DNA of 21,444 bases from Pseudomonadota bacterium (GCA_021827445.1 JAKAVW010000015.1:1-21444); one strand, 5' to 3'. Shown: positions 1 through 7,721, numbered from the stretch's first letter. The notes: a model not told the origin generated them from the letters alone. Translations and numbers: made by a program.

Positions 1-957
1 GGAATATTCGCCAACGGCATCATCGAGAGTTACGCGGCCGATGGCGAAAACATCAACATCTACCCCCAGGTATCCGGTAGGGTGACCGGCATCTTCGTCC
101 AGGAGGGGCAGACGGTGGCGAAGGGCGCGCCGATCTTCGCCATCGATGACTCCGTGCAAAAGGAACTGGTGGCCCAGAACAAGGCCCAGGCCCAGGCCGC
201 CCTGGCCCTGTTGCAGGAATTGAAAGCGGAACCCCGGAAAGAGACCCTGACCATTGCCGAAAAACAGGTCGAATATGCCCGGGCCAGCCTGAAATACCAG
301 CAGGCACAACTGGAAATCACCCAAAGGGAAAGGGCCATCGATCCCCAGGCGGTGAGCAAACTTGCCCTGGAGAACGTGCAAAACTCGGTCCTGATCGCCC
401 GGAACAATCTCAAGGTGGCACAGGCGCAGTATGCGCTGACCAGGGCCGGCGCCTGGCGTTACGATATCCGGAATCAACAAGCCATATATGACGCGGCGCG
501 AAAAACCTACGCGTCCAGCAGCGCACTGTTGCGGGAATATGTCGTGCGGGCGCCGGTCACTGGCGATGTCCTGCGCATCAGCACCGCCATCGGCAGCTAC
601 GCGTCCCCCCAGGGAGTCTACGGCACCTATACGCAGGGGATGAATCCGGTCGTGGTGATGGGCAGAAAGACCGGCTATCTGCAGGTCCGCGCTTATCTGG
701 ATGAAATACTGGTGCCACGGCTTCCGGCCCCCGCAGACATTACCGCGAAAATGTTCATTCGCGGACTCAGCAATGTCAGCGTACCGCTACAGTTTGTGCG
801 GATACAGCCCTACGTGACGCCGAAGATCGAACTATCGGACCAGCGGACGGAAAAGGTGGACGTACGGGTGCTGCCGATTCTCTTCAAGTTCAAAATTCCG
901 GCACACATGAACCTGTTTCCCGGCGAACTGGTGGATGTGTATATAGGCAAGAAATAG
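1..957 (+). CDS. HlyD/EmrA-type membrane fusion protein, 5' end outside window
   Basis: This is the periplasmic adaptor subunit of an inner-membrane efflux or secretion pump, anchored in the inner membrane and reaching toward the outer membrane. The frame is open from base 1, so the N-terminal membrane anchor and true start lie outside the window; an internal GTG at 82 is not the start. Near the left edge, IYPQVSGRVTGIFVQEGQTV followed by KGAPIFAIDD is the first half of the biotinyl-lipoyl-like domain. About 150 residues of Ala/Gln/Glu-rich helical hairpin follow (AQAQAALALLQEL, then QYALTRAGAW), then the second lipoyl half (YVVRAPVTGDVLRIS) and a beta-barrel domain ending FPGELVDVYIGKK. The pump partner is probably upstream, so the substrate is unknown. 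The stop lies six bases from the end of the convergent hydrolase gene. Family confidence is high, specific role low. Confidence 0.88.
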   Translation, partial: GIFANGIIESYAADGENINIYPQVSGRVTGIFVQEGQTVAKGAPIFAIDDSVQKELVAQNKAQAQAALALLQELKAEPRKETLTIAEKQVEYARASLKYQQAQLEITQRERAIDPQAVSKLALENVQNSVLIARNNLKVAQAQYALTRAGAWRYDIRNQQAIYDAARKTYASSSALLREYVVRAPVTGDVLRISTAIGSYASPQGVYGTYTQGMNPVVVMGRKTGYLQVRAYLDEILVPRLPAPADITAKMFIRGLSNVSVPLQFVRIQPYVTPKIELSDQRTEKVDVRVLPILFKFKIPAHMNLFPGELVDVYIGKK

Positions 958-963
958 CAGTGG

Positions 964-1410
964 TCACACGCCAAACTTCTGTTGCAGGATCGTGCTGACC
1001 GCTCCGCACATAGGCTCCTTTTCGGAAGCACACAGATCGCGAATGACGTGAAAGGGTATCCCCGCGTCCCACAGGGAAAACCCGCAGGCCATTATGCAGG
1101 CGCCCGTCCGGCTGCCGACCAGCCCCCATTCGGTGATTCCCGTAAACTCACGCAAGACGGTTATCGCCGCGTGATTCAATCCATAACCCGGCTTATCGAT
1201 CACCACCGCGTGCCCCACGTCGATCACCGCACCGCCGTCGTTGCCGTCGTTCATGCGGGTTCGGAACAGGCTGTCGGGCAGATTGCAGAAACGGGTGGCC
1301 ACGACAACCGAATAGTCCTGCGCCGCATCCCTGATACGGTCCACCAGATCCGGCTTGGGGGAAAATCCAAATTGAAGATCAATGACCAATAATCCGCTAC
1401 TTTGCGGCAT
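964..1410 (-). CDS. Isochorismatase-fold cysteine hydrolase
   Basis: A 148-residue protein of the isochorismatase-like (cysteine hydrolase) superfamily, which hydrolyses amides such as nicotinamide or N-carbamoyl compounds, or vinyl ethers such as isochorismate. The triad can be placed at Asp11 (LLVIDLQ), Lys73 (VVIDKPGYG) and Cys105 (GACIMACG), the standard D-K-C arrangement. The protein is shorter than the usual 180-210 residues, mainly because the segment after the first strand is compressed, so it may be a minimal member. The ATG at 1410 has an AAGGAG ribosome-binding site about eight bases upstream. It is monocistronic and convergent with the membrane fusion gene. Substrate cannot be read from the sequence, and there is no link to the biofilm genes beyond proximity. 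Confidence 0.8.
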   Translation of the reverse strand: MPQSSGLLVIDLQFGFSPKPDLVDRIRDAAQDYSVVVATRFCNLPDSLFRTRMNDGNDGGAVIDVGHAVVIDKPGYGLNHAAITVLREFTGITEWGLVGSRTGACIMACGFSLWDAGIPFHVIRDLCASEKEPMCGAVSTILQQKFGV

Positions 1411-1726
1411 AACGCGCTCCTTTCCGTCCGAGTATTACGGCACAAGTCATTCCCATGATGTGCCCTACAATCTATAGTACCAACTTATGCCCCATCTGGA
1501 ATATCAAGGGACAGAGCAGAGCGACGCCTCCGCGACCTCGCTGCCATCTACCGGGTGCTGGAGCGTTCGGGCGGGCCTGTGGTGGGCGTATTAAGGATTT
1601 TTGGCCCATGGGCCAGCGCAGTGTGGCACGTTCGGTATCCGTTGCGGACTACGACGGGAGCATTCTCTTTCCCCTCTGCTATACTTCAATTAGAAGTAGT
1701 GTCCGGCCATACACTGGAGGTGCCTT
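1411..1726. other. Intergenic region between divergent genes
   Basis: About 315 bases between the hydrolase start and the next rightward gene. A TATACT hexamer at 1680-1685 is a plausible -10 for the gene at 1727, but no matching -35 sits 16-18 bases upstream. A strong ribosome-binding site GGAGG lies at 1716-1720, six bases before the ATG. A short open stretch around 1530-1650 could be read as protein but matches nothing I recognise. No RNA gene or clear terminator is seen. Confidence 0.4.
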
Positions 1727-2158
1727 ATGAGCCCCGATATCCGCCGCATCCTGTTGGTCACCATTGTGTCGCTATGCCCGATGATGGTTTCGGTCGGAGC
1801 TGCGGCCAGTCCTCCCTTGCAGCTCGCCATGAACGGCAACACCGTTGGAAAAATGCCCCAAGGCAGCGGCACCACGCCTTCCGGCCTGAAATATATCCAG
1901 ATCCTCGCCCCCGCCAATGGCGCCGAGATCGGTGCCGGTGTCCCCGTGGTTCTGTCCTACGATGTCACCCTGGCCCCTAACGGCAATCACATCCACTTCT
2001 ATGTCGACAACCACATGGCCGGATTAAGCCACGAACTGAAGGGGACCTTTTCCCTGGGCACATTGGCGCCCGGCACCCATGACATCTGCATCAAGGAGGC
2101 CACGGTGGCGCACGTCCTCATCGGGGTCAACCGGTGCATTTTGGTTACGGTCAAGTAG
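1727..2158 (+). CDS. Small exported protein with HIHFYVD motif, function unknown
   Basis: A 143-residue protein with a cleavable-looking signal peptide: a basic start, a hydrophobic run LLVTIVSLCPMMVSV, then AAA/AAS near residue 23-26. The mature part contains ILAPANGAEIGAGVPVVLSYDV, an extracellular beta-sandwich style segment, then GNHIHFYVDNH, LKGTFSLGTLAPGTHDICI and CILVTVK at the C-terminus. The two His flanking Ile and the later His residues could bind a metal, and two Cys near the C-terminus could pair; both ideas are inference. It resembles small periplasmic Ig-like proteins of the DUF4399 style, but I do not assign it to a family. The start is supported by GGAGG six bases upstream. 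The stop is two bases before the ATG of the next gene, so the two form an operon. Confidence 0.7.
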   Translation: MSPDIRRILLVTIVSLCPMMVSVGAAASPPLQLAMNGNTVGKMPQGSGTTPSGLKYIQILAPANGAEIGAGVPVVLSYDVTLAPNGNHIHFYVDNHMAGLSHELKGTFSLGTLAPGTHDICIKEATVAHVLIGVNRCILVTVK

Positions 2159-2160
2159 CC

Positions 2161-2589
2161 ATGTCGGGCTTCTTCTTCAGCACCCAACTTCTGCTCTATG
2201 CCTGCATTCAGGCGCTGCACAATCTGGGGGCGGTGGCCATCGTCGGCGGCGGCGCTGCGGCGCTGCTGCTGGCGCGCCGTTCTCCCGGCACGCAGAGAAC
2301 GCTGGTGTGGGTAATCACTTTGGGATGGGTTAACCAGGGGGTAACCGGCGCCCTTTTCGGGATCACCAGCTATGTCTATGATGGCCGTTTGCCCGACATT
2401 CACGGGATCGCCCTGACGGCCCTGTTCCTCAAGATGGCGTGTGCCGTTGCGGGTATCCTCCTCGGAATGACCTACCTGGGCTTTGAAAGTGGATGGTCGG
2501 GCGCCGTGCAGCGCCGGGTTCTGGGTGCCGATTTTGGCCTGGGTGTCACGGCACTCACCGCCGCGGCATTCCTGCGTTGGTTTTCCTGA
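2161..2589 (+). CDS. Four-helix inner-membrane protein, function unknown
   Basis: A 142-residue integral membrane protein with four predicted hydrophobic helices: around residues 5-30 (FFFSTQLLLYACIQAL), 43-62 (LVWVITLGWVNQGVTGALFG), 80-104 (IALTALFLKMACAVAGILLG) and 120-140. The ATG at 2161 is preferred over an in-frame GTG at 2134, because the GTG would overlap the upstream gene by 25 bases while 2161 follows its stop by two. An RBS is not obvious, which suggests translational coupling to the small exported protein. I do not recognise the family. The general shape of several small-residue-rich helices with a partner exported protein is seen in metal-handling pairs such as CopC/CopD, but no diagnostic residues support that here. 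Confidence 0.68.
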   Translation: MSGFFFSTQLLLYACIQALHNLGAVAIVGGGAAALLLARRSPGTQRTLVWVITLGWVNQGVTGALFGITSYVYDGRLPDIHGIALTALFLKMACAVAGILLGMTYLGFESGWSGAVQRRVLGADFGLGVTALTAAAFLRWFS

Positions 2590-2658
2590 GGTCAGGCGTT
2601 CTCCTAACATTGTCCCAACTCTGCGGCAGAGAGTCCGGCCTCTGGAATGTTCAACCGG

Positions 2659-4380
2659 TCAGATGGGGGTTACACACTTTTCTGCTTTCCGGCTTCCCCA
2701 CTCCTCCAGGATACCATCCATGAAAGCAGCGAATGCTGCTTCCATGGCACCCCATTCAGGGCTATTGAAAGCCCCTAACCCTAATTTAGCCACTTTTCCC
2801 AGTGCATGATGATATGCTTCGTGCAGACCTGCCAAATGGCTGCCATCGTTATAACCCAGACGGCTCAGTACGCCATGCGCCTCGCAACGTCGTGCGTCCG
2901 AAAGGGCATCTCTATCTAGATCTGCCGGGTTGAGCAGAATCATCTTCTTGATGGTGCTGTGAAAGACCATACTACCGGCGTAACATCCAAAGAGACCTTC
3001 TGGTCGCTTCTGGTCGACGAGTTCGTGGCACGAAAGAAACTGCTGTAGATCCGCAAAAGAAAGGGGGCGAGAAATGGCGTATCCCTGAAGATGAGGTACC
3101 CCCATGGTGATCATCGCATCCAGAATATCCAGCCCCTCCACCCCCTCCACCACCAGATCCACCTGAAGCTCCATGGCCAGATCCTGAATGGCCCGGACGA
3201 AGTGCAAATCCTGGGGTCGGGCTTCCAGTGCACGAATCAGTCCCTGATCCAATTTGATCTTGTCGACAGGCAACTCCTGGAGGCGCAAGAGAGAGGCATA
3301 GCCGCTTCCGATATCATCCAGAGCCAGATGCAGACCCAGTTCCTTGAGGGCATGCATAACCGATAATGCCGCGTGGTGTTCCAAAAAATCGCTGCTCTCC
3401 AGGATTTCCACGGTAATACGGGAAGGATCGATACCGCTTGCCGCGATGATCCCTGCCATCTGAGAAACGCAGTGGTCACCAAAAGCCGCCGGAGCCTTGT
3501 TGAGCGATATCCAGAGCGACCACCCCAGGGCATCCAGTTTAGCCAAATCCGTCAATGCCTGGGACAGGACCAACTCACCAAGATTACTGATGTCCTCCAA
3601 AGTGAGTTGAGGCAGAAAGGCCTCCGGATAAAAAATTCTGCCATCGTGGTCCAGCAGGCGGGCTAGCGCCTCGATCCCAACGATCTGGCCGCGGCGGCTA
3701 TTGAGGATGGGCTGGTAATAGACGTCCACCCCACCTTGGGCCAATATGCGCTGATAGATATTTTGGCGTTGGGGTATCGCCTCTCCATACCGAGCCCAAT
3801 AGCGGCTGCGGTCGGCCTTATGTGTCTTGCTTTGATAAAGCGCAAGGTCTGCATAACGCAAGAGGACATCCGGGCCCATTTCGTTCGTTGGAGAATACAG
3901 GCATACCCCCATGCTTAAACCCACGGTGACGTGGGCACCCTTCTCCGGGAGCACGATGGAGGCGCATACGGCGACTTCGATCTTGGCGAAAACCGCCTCC
4001 AGCTCGTCCATGTCGGCACAGTCCTCTACCAGGAGAACGAACTCATCTCCGCCGAGGCGGGCCACGAAGTCGGTTTTGCGCACAACGCCTCGCAGTCGGT
4101 GCGCGATGATGCAGAGCACGCTATCTCCTGCTTCATGGCCGTGAGCGTCATTGATGGGTTTATAGCCGTCAAGATCGAGTATGGCCACGGCCAGCAGGCT
4201 ACCATGGCGTGTTGCCCGCGCCATGGCCTCCCCTATCTCCTCATTCAAGGCGCGGCGATTGGGCAGACCGGTGAGGGCGTCGTGATCGGCTTGATGGGCC
4301 AGTTCCTTGGCCAACTGATGTCGATCCGTCACGTCAATCACCGTCCAGGTCAGACTTTCCCGCCCGTCTTCTTCCAGCAT
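2659..4380 (-). CDS. C-terminal fragment: GGDEF-EAL with CZB-like zinc-site domain
   Basis: If the frameshift is real, this 573-residue piece could still be made alone from ATG 4380, giving a soluble diguanylate cyclase/phosphodiesterase without its sensor. GGDEF lies at residues 110-114, the RKTD I-site at 101-104 and EAL at 237-239. EAL metal and catalytic positions are present, among them Asn294 in SLNKAP, the DDIGSGY loop at 355-361 and Lys376. After the EAL domain (ending about 455), a roughly 100-residue helical tail has His474, Cys499, His520 and His524, spaced like the zinc ligands of the CZB domain of DgcZ. By family knowledge, hybrids with an intact EAL often act as phosphodiesterases, with GGDEF as GTP-sensing module or second activity. 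No convincing RBS precedes ATG 4380. Confidence 0.75.
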   Translation of the reverse strand: MLEEDGRESLTWTVIDVTDRHQLAKELAHQADHDALTGLPNRRALNEEIGEAMARATRHGSLLAVAILDLDGYKPINDAHGHEAGDSVLCIIAHRLRGVVRKTDFVARLGGDEFVLLVEDCADMDELEAVFAKIEVAVCASIVLPEKGAHVTVGLSMGVCLYSPTNEMGPDVLLRYADLALYQSKTHKADRSRYWARYGEAIPQRQNIYQRILAQGGVDVYYQPILNSRRGQIVGIEALARLLDHDGRIFYPEAFLPQLTLEDISNLGELVLSQALTDLAKLDALGWSLWISLNKAPAAFGDHCVSQMAGIIAASGIDPSRITVEILESSDFLEHHAALSVMHALKELGLHLALDDIGSGYASLLRLQELPVDKIKLDQGLIRALEARPQDLHFVRAIQDLAMELQVDLVVEGVEGLDILDAMITMGVPHLQGYAISRPLSFADLQQFLSCHELVDQKRPEGLFGCYAGSMVFHSTIKKMILLNPADLDRDALSDARRCEAHGVLSRLGYNDGSHLAGLHEAYHHALGKVAKLGLGAFNSPEWGAMEAAFAAFMDGILEEWGSRKAEKCVTPI

Positions 4381-4472
4381 CAGGCCACCGACCGCGACAT
4401 CCAGATAAACGACCGTCCCATCCGCCCGCCGATAAGCGAAATCCTGCTTCTCAGCATGGCCTTGGGCGCGGG

Positions 4473-5480
4473 CTACCGCATATATCCCCCGGATGGTGTC
4501 GTAACTTGCTGCATCAAAAAAATCTCTTGGGTCGAATGGCCAATCAGGTCGTCCTCACCCGCGTAGCCAAGAATGTCCAACAATGCCTGATTGACCTGAA
4601 CGAAGATCCTTTCGGGGTAACGCACCGTGGCAATGCCCGCCGTGGTGCTGGTCAGAAGCGATTCCTTGAGATTTATGGCATGACGCTCCTGACGGTGAAG
4701 ATCAATGCGGTCCAGGCCATAGCCGATGTCCTTGGCGAGCTCCTCCAGGATGGCTTGGTGGTCGTGATCGAAAACATCCACTTTCTCGTGATATACCGCC
4801 AGCAATGCCCACTGTGTCTCGCGGCGGGCAATCGGGAGGACGGCGCTGGAACGCAGACCGAAAAGCCGGGCGCGTTCCGCCCAAGGGCGCATAACAGGAT
4901 TCTTTTCGAAGGAAGGATTATAAAAAGGCTTCCCCTCCCTCCAGGCGCGCCCCGTCTGGCCTTGCCCTTCGGGAATGCCAGCGTGGATCGAAAGGCGCAT
5001 CCCCTCCAAATAACCGGAGGCTCCGGCGGACGCCAAAACTTGCACCATCCCGTCGCTGTCGGGACGGCCGATCCAGGCTAGCTTAAGATCAGCGTGCCGG
5101 ATGATAAGATCACAAATGGCTTGCAATAGGTCGGCTTCGTTTTCCGTCTGAGCGATCGCCTGATTGACTTGGGCCAGGAGGGCGTTGAATTCCAACAATC
5201 GGGCAATACGCCGGGCTTCTTCCTGACGGGAAACGAGAATGCGCCAGATCACCAAAAACAAGAACGTTGCCACCAACAAGAGGAATATCAGCATCACCGC
5301 CTCCACTCGCCCGCTCTGTTGGGTGGGTGCCAGCAAGTGTTCCATACGCCAAGCGGCCACGCCTCCAAAAATCGCCGCCAGAAAAAACCAGCCAAAGAGA
5401 GGAGCAACCCATACCATCCGGTCAGAAATAAACCACCGGCGAAACCGCTGCTGGAAATTGAGCTGGGCACGAGGTGCCAT
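4473..5480 (-). CDS. N-terminal fragment: two TM helices, GAF and partial PAS sensor
   Basis: This 335-residue reading frame is the sensory half of the split c-di-GMP protein. Two hydrophobic helices (WVAPLFGWFFLAAIFGGVAAW and the VMLIFLLLVATFLFLVIW stretch) frame a very short periplasmic loop of about 15 residues, so the ligand is probably sensed in the membrane or cytoplasm rather than outside. A helical linker leads into a GAF domain (residues about 110-262) containing LAWIGRPDSDG and SSAVLPI. The PAS domain starts at about 275 and is cut after EIF, replaced by the out-of-frame tail LMQQVTTPSGGYMR. Without the catalytic half the fragment would have no c-di-GMP activity. The RBS and start are convincing. 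Confidence 0.75.
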   Translation of the reverse strand: MAPRAQLNFQQRFRRWFISDRMVWVAPLFGWFFLAAIFGGVAAWRMEHLLAPTQQSGRVEAVMLIFLLLVATFLFLVIWRILVSRQEEARRIARLLEFNALLAQVNQAIAQTENEADLLQAICDLIIRHADLKLAWIGRPDSDGMVQVLASAGASGYLEGMRLSIHAGIPEGQGQTGRAWREGKPFYNPSFEKNPVMRPWAERARLFGLRSSAVLPIARRETQWALLAVYHEKVDVFDHDHQAILEELAKDIGYGLDRIDLHRQERHAINLKESLLTSTTAGIATVRYPERIFVQVNQALLDILGYAGEDDLIGHSTQEIFLMQQVTTPSGGYMR

Positions 5481-5804
5481 AGGTGGTTCTCCTCCCTGTT
5501 TTTGGGGGAACCTCTGAATATTTGGGTGGGCTGACAACGAAGGACGAGACTCTCATTATTTGGGAACCATGGTCAAGTGCGATGCGCGCGCATAAGCACT
5601 TTCTAACATGACTGGGGACTTCTATTGCTCATCAGGCCAGATCTGATTAGCTTGCGGTCCGCTGTGTAACATAATTAAAACAATTCATTTCCTTCGGTTA
5701 TCAAGAAAAAGAAGCATGTTGGCCTGAACATGTTCCATCAACTGTATCATATCTGAAACCAGTCTCCCCATTAAATCATCTTTTTTGCAAAAAATATCAT
5801 GCAA

Positions 5805-5818
5805 TACAATATATTGTA
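5805..5818. promoter_or_regulatory. Perfect 14-bp palindrome TACAATATATTGTA, candidate operator
   Basis: TACAATATATTGTA is a perfect inverted repeat. It overlaps the candidate -35 hexamer of the activator promoter. A near copy lies about 42 bases (four helical turns) downstream. This arrangement suggests a dimeric regulator binding two sites on one face of the helix, perhaps the activator itself. Binding partner is unknown. Confidence 0.5.
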
Positions 5819-5842
5819 ATAATGGCACAATCTTTGTATTAT
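5814..5842 (+). promoter_or_regulatory. Candidate sigma-70 promoter of the sigma-54 activator gene
   Basis: TTGTAA (5814-5819), a 17-base spacer and TATTAT (5837-5842) match the -35/-10 consensus at four and five of six positions. The same stretch contains TGGCAC at 5823-5828, with GG-N10-GT rather than GG-N10-GC, so a weak sigma-54 reading is possible but second best. Confidence 0.5.
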
Positions 5843-5847
5843 ATAGT

Positions 5848-5860
5848 TACAATATTTGTA
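5848..5860. promoter_or_regulatory. Second, near-palindromic copy TACAATATTTGTA
   Basis: This 13-base site matches the upstream palindrome except for the centre. It lies just downstream of the candidate -10, where a bound protein would block or modulate transcription of the activator gene. Confidence 0.45.
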
Positions 5861-5899
5861 CTATAGTCACCAAGATGCGTTCAAAGAGATGGAGTCGAT

Positions 5900-7309
5900 A
5901 TGTCATATAGCCAGATCTGCGGATCGGATGCTGTCGTTGCGAGTCGCCCACTACTGTGCTTTGGCGCCATGCACGCCATAGAACCGTGGGCGGAGCGCCT
6001 GTGTAGCGAAGGATGGCAATTGCAATATGCGGAAAACGTCAATGAGCTACAACAACTCTCGTCTGCGGCAGAATTCAAAGTCGGTATCGTTGCTCTGGAT
6101 CACGGGGACATCGTCAATAATTACCGGTGCGTGGAGTCCACCATTGCCAAGGCGGAGCATATCCGCTGGATCGCCTTGCTCCCCAGGGACACCCTTGACC
6201 TCCGCCCGCCGCTGCGGGAGTTGATTAGCGCCACGTTTTACGACTACCACACCCTGCCTGTCGATCCCGACCGTCTCCTGTTCACCTTGGGTCACGCCTT
6301 GGGGATGGCAGAGATTGCCGCCGATGCGCTGCTGCCCGAAGAGGGGGAAGTACGCGATAACGGTGAAAGCGAAATGGTCGGCGCCAGCCCGCAGATGCAA
6401 AAAGTCTTCAAGGAAATCCGCAAGGTATCCAGTGTTGAAGCACCCGTGCTGATTACCGGTGAAAGTGGCACAGGCAAGGAACTGGCCGCGCAGGCTATCC
6501 ACGAGCGCTCCTCGCGGGGCCATGGACCATTCATCGCTGTAAACTGTGGGGCATTGCCCGCCAACCTCATCCAGTCCGAACTCTTCGGCCATGAAAAGGG
6601 CTCCTTCACCGGCGCCCATCAGCGAAAAATCGGCCGCATTGAAATTGCCTCCGGAGGCAGCCTCTTTCTCGACGAGATAGGCGATTTGCCTATGGAACTC
6701 CAGGCAAATCTTCTGCGCTTCCTACAGGAAAAAACCATACAGCGGGTCGGTGGCCGCGAAGACATCACCGTGGATGTGCGGGTGATTGCCGCCACCCATG
6801 TCGATCTGGAAAAGGCCGTCCGCGAGGGCCGCTTCCGCGAGGATCTCTACTATCGCCTCAACGTTCTTCAGATCAGGATGCCTGCCCTGCGCGAGCGCGT
6901 CGGCGACGTGCCCTTGTTAGCTCAATATATCTTCCACCGCTTTGCCGAAGAAAAAGGACGGAGGACAAAAGGGTTCAGCGAAGACGCCCTGCATACCATG
7001 AACCACTACGACTGGCCGGGCAATGTTCGCGAGCTAATCAATCGGGTGCGCCGGGCCATGGTCATGTGCGATAAATTCCTGATTTCCCCATCCGATCTTG
7101 GACTGGAGAGGAGAAACAACTCCCGCTTGGTGCTTACCTTGGGCGAAGCGCGGGACAAGGCCGAAACCGATACCATCCGCACAGCTCTCGCCCAAAATCG
7201 GGGCAGTGTTTCGCTAGCATCCAAACAGCTTGGCGTTTCTCGTGTTACACTGTATCGTCTCATGGAGAAACATGCACTCAGCGGGAGAGTGAACCATTCC
7301 GTGGACTGA
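5900..7309 (+). CDS. Sigma-54-dependent enhancer-binding protein (FleQ/VpsR-like)
   Basis: This 469-residue AAA+ activator remodels sigma-54 RNA polymerase at -24/-12 promoters. The N-terminal region (1-140) is receiver-like but lacks a clear phosphoacceptor Asp pocket, as in FleQ and VpsR. The AAA+ domain has Walker A GESGTGKE (187-194), the sigma-54 contact loop as GSFTGA (234-239) rather than GAFTGA, Walker B SLFLDEIG (254-261), arginine-finger region FREDLYYRLNV (312-322) and sensor II WPGNVREL (372-379). A Fis-type helix-turn-helix occupies about 434-457 (GSVSLASKQLGVSRVTLYRL). The ATG at 5900 has GGAG five bases upstream. It lies directly before the polysaccharide genes, whose leader has a GG-N10-GC element, and the amyloid operon has a near-consensus sigma-54 promoter, so both are likely targets. 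FleQ and VpsR bind c-di-GMP; that this one does is inference. Confidence 0.88.
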   Translation: MSYSQICGSDAVVASRPLLCFGAMHAIEPWAERLCSEGWQLQYAENVNELQQLSSAAEFKVGIVALDHGDIVNNYRCVESTIAKAEHIRWIALLPRDTLDLRPPLRELISATFYDYHTLPVDPDRLLFTLGHALGMAEIAADALLPEEGEVRDNGESEMVGASPQMQKVFKEIRKVSSVEAPVLITGESGTGKELAAQAIHERSSRGHGPFIAVNCGALPANLIQSELFGHEKGSFTGAHQRKIGRIEIASGGSLFLDEIGDLPMELQANLLRFLQEKTIQRVGGREDITVDVRVIAATHVDLEKAVREGRFREDLYYRLNVLQIRMPALRERVGDVPLLAQYIFHRFAEEKGRRTKGFSEDALHTMNHYDWPGNVRELINRVRRAMVMCDKFLISPSDLGLERRNNSRLVLTLGEARDKAETDTIRTALAQNRGSVSLASKQLGVSRVTLYRLMEKHALSGRVNHSVD

Positions 7310-7721
7310 AGTCACAGATCTGGTTTCAACCGTCAAACGGCCTTGGTTATCTGCAGGCACACAGTCGTGTGGAAATGTTTACTCCAGTTGCTTGGTCACC
7401 TCCCCAGATCCTGGATAGTTCATTCTCCGATCTAACCTTATTCATTAGTTTAACAGCTTCGCCATGCGAACTAGTACGTTGATATATATAGAAAAAGATA
7501 GATAATCTTGGTTTTTTTTACCTCCTTTTGTAACATAAAAATTACAGACCATCCTTTCTGTGCGCGTCACAATTATTGCGTATTATTGATAAGTATAAGG
7601 TATTAAAAGCGGCATGAAAACTGCTTATAGCTCCTAACATCAACGCTTCGGCCGCATCGCTTTGCACCCTCAGACGGCATGGTTACAAGAGGGGAGCGAT
7701 AAAAGAAAAAGGGAAGAGACA
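7310..7721. other. Long AT-rich leader of the exopolysaccharide genes
   Basis: About 410 bases between the activator stop and the preferred glycosyltransferase start. It contains an inverted repeat TGTAA-N9-TTACA near 7530-7548 and a GG-N10-GC element at 7611-7624. The size and AT content fit an enhancer-dependent promoter with room for activator sites and DNA bending. No RNA gene was recognised. Confidence 0.5.
7610..7625 (+). promoter_or_regulatory. Candidate sigma-54 promoter of the exopolysaccharide pair
   Basis: CGGCATGAAAACTGCT has GG at 7611-7612 and GC at 7623-7624, exactly ten bases apart, and fits TGGCAC-N5-TTGCA except at three less conserved positions. Transcription would start near 7636, leaving a leader of about 85 bases to ATG 7722. 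The gene for a sigma-54 activator ends 300 bases upstream. Confidence 0.6.

Larger units (their letters stand above)
2659..5480 (-). pseudogene. Membrane-anchored GAF-PAS-GGDEF-EAL-CZB c-di-GMP protein split by a frameshift
   Basis: Two adjacent minus-strand frames make one protein of about 940 residues. The first (5480 to 4473, 335 aa) carries two transmembrane helices (about 22-44 and 61-82), a GAF domain (about 110-262) and the first half of a PAS domain, ending out of frame after HSTQEIF. The second (ATG at 4380, but its frame is open back to about 4515) resumes the PAS as FDAASYDTIRG, then carries GGDEF and EAL domains. Both catalytic signatures look intact: RLGGDEF with an RKTD inhibitory site five residues before it, and EAL (IEALAR), SLNKAP, VEILESS, ALDDIGSGY, IKLDQ and VVEGVE. 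A CZB-like tail follows. The break is at seven T (plus-strand A 4516-4522). The ATG at 5480 has the strong RBS AGGGAGGAG eight bases upstream, better than an earlier TTG at 5537. It may be a real mutation, a sequencing error or a slippery tract. Confidence 0.8.
5538..5899. other. AT-rich regulatory region upstream of the sigma-54 activator
   Basis: About 360 bases without a gene, clearly richer in A and T than the flanking coding DNA, between the divergent c-di-GMP gene and the activator gene. The last 100 bases hold a sigma-70-type promoter and two related palindromes, listed separately. The first 200 bases contain no recognisable gene or RNA. Confidence 0.6.

Noticed and set aside
982..1392. 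Plus-strand frame opposite the isochorismatase-like gene
   Set aside because: The minus-strand frame has the D-K-C catalytic triad and a good ribosome-binding site; the plus-strand frame has neither domain nor start signal.
1624..1640. TGGCACG resembling a sigma-54 -24 element upstream of the small exported gene
   Set aside because: The base pair ten positions after GG is AT, not GC, and no TTGC-like -12 is present.
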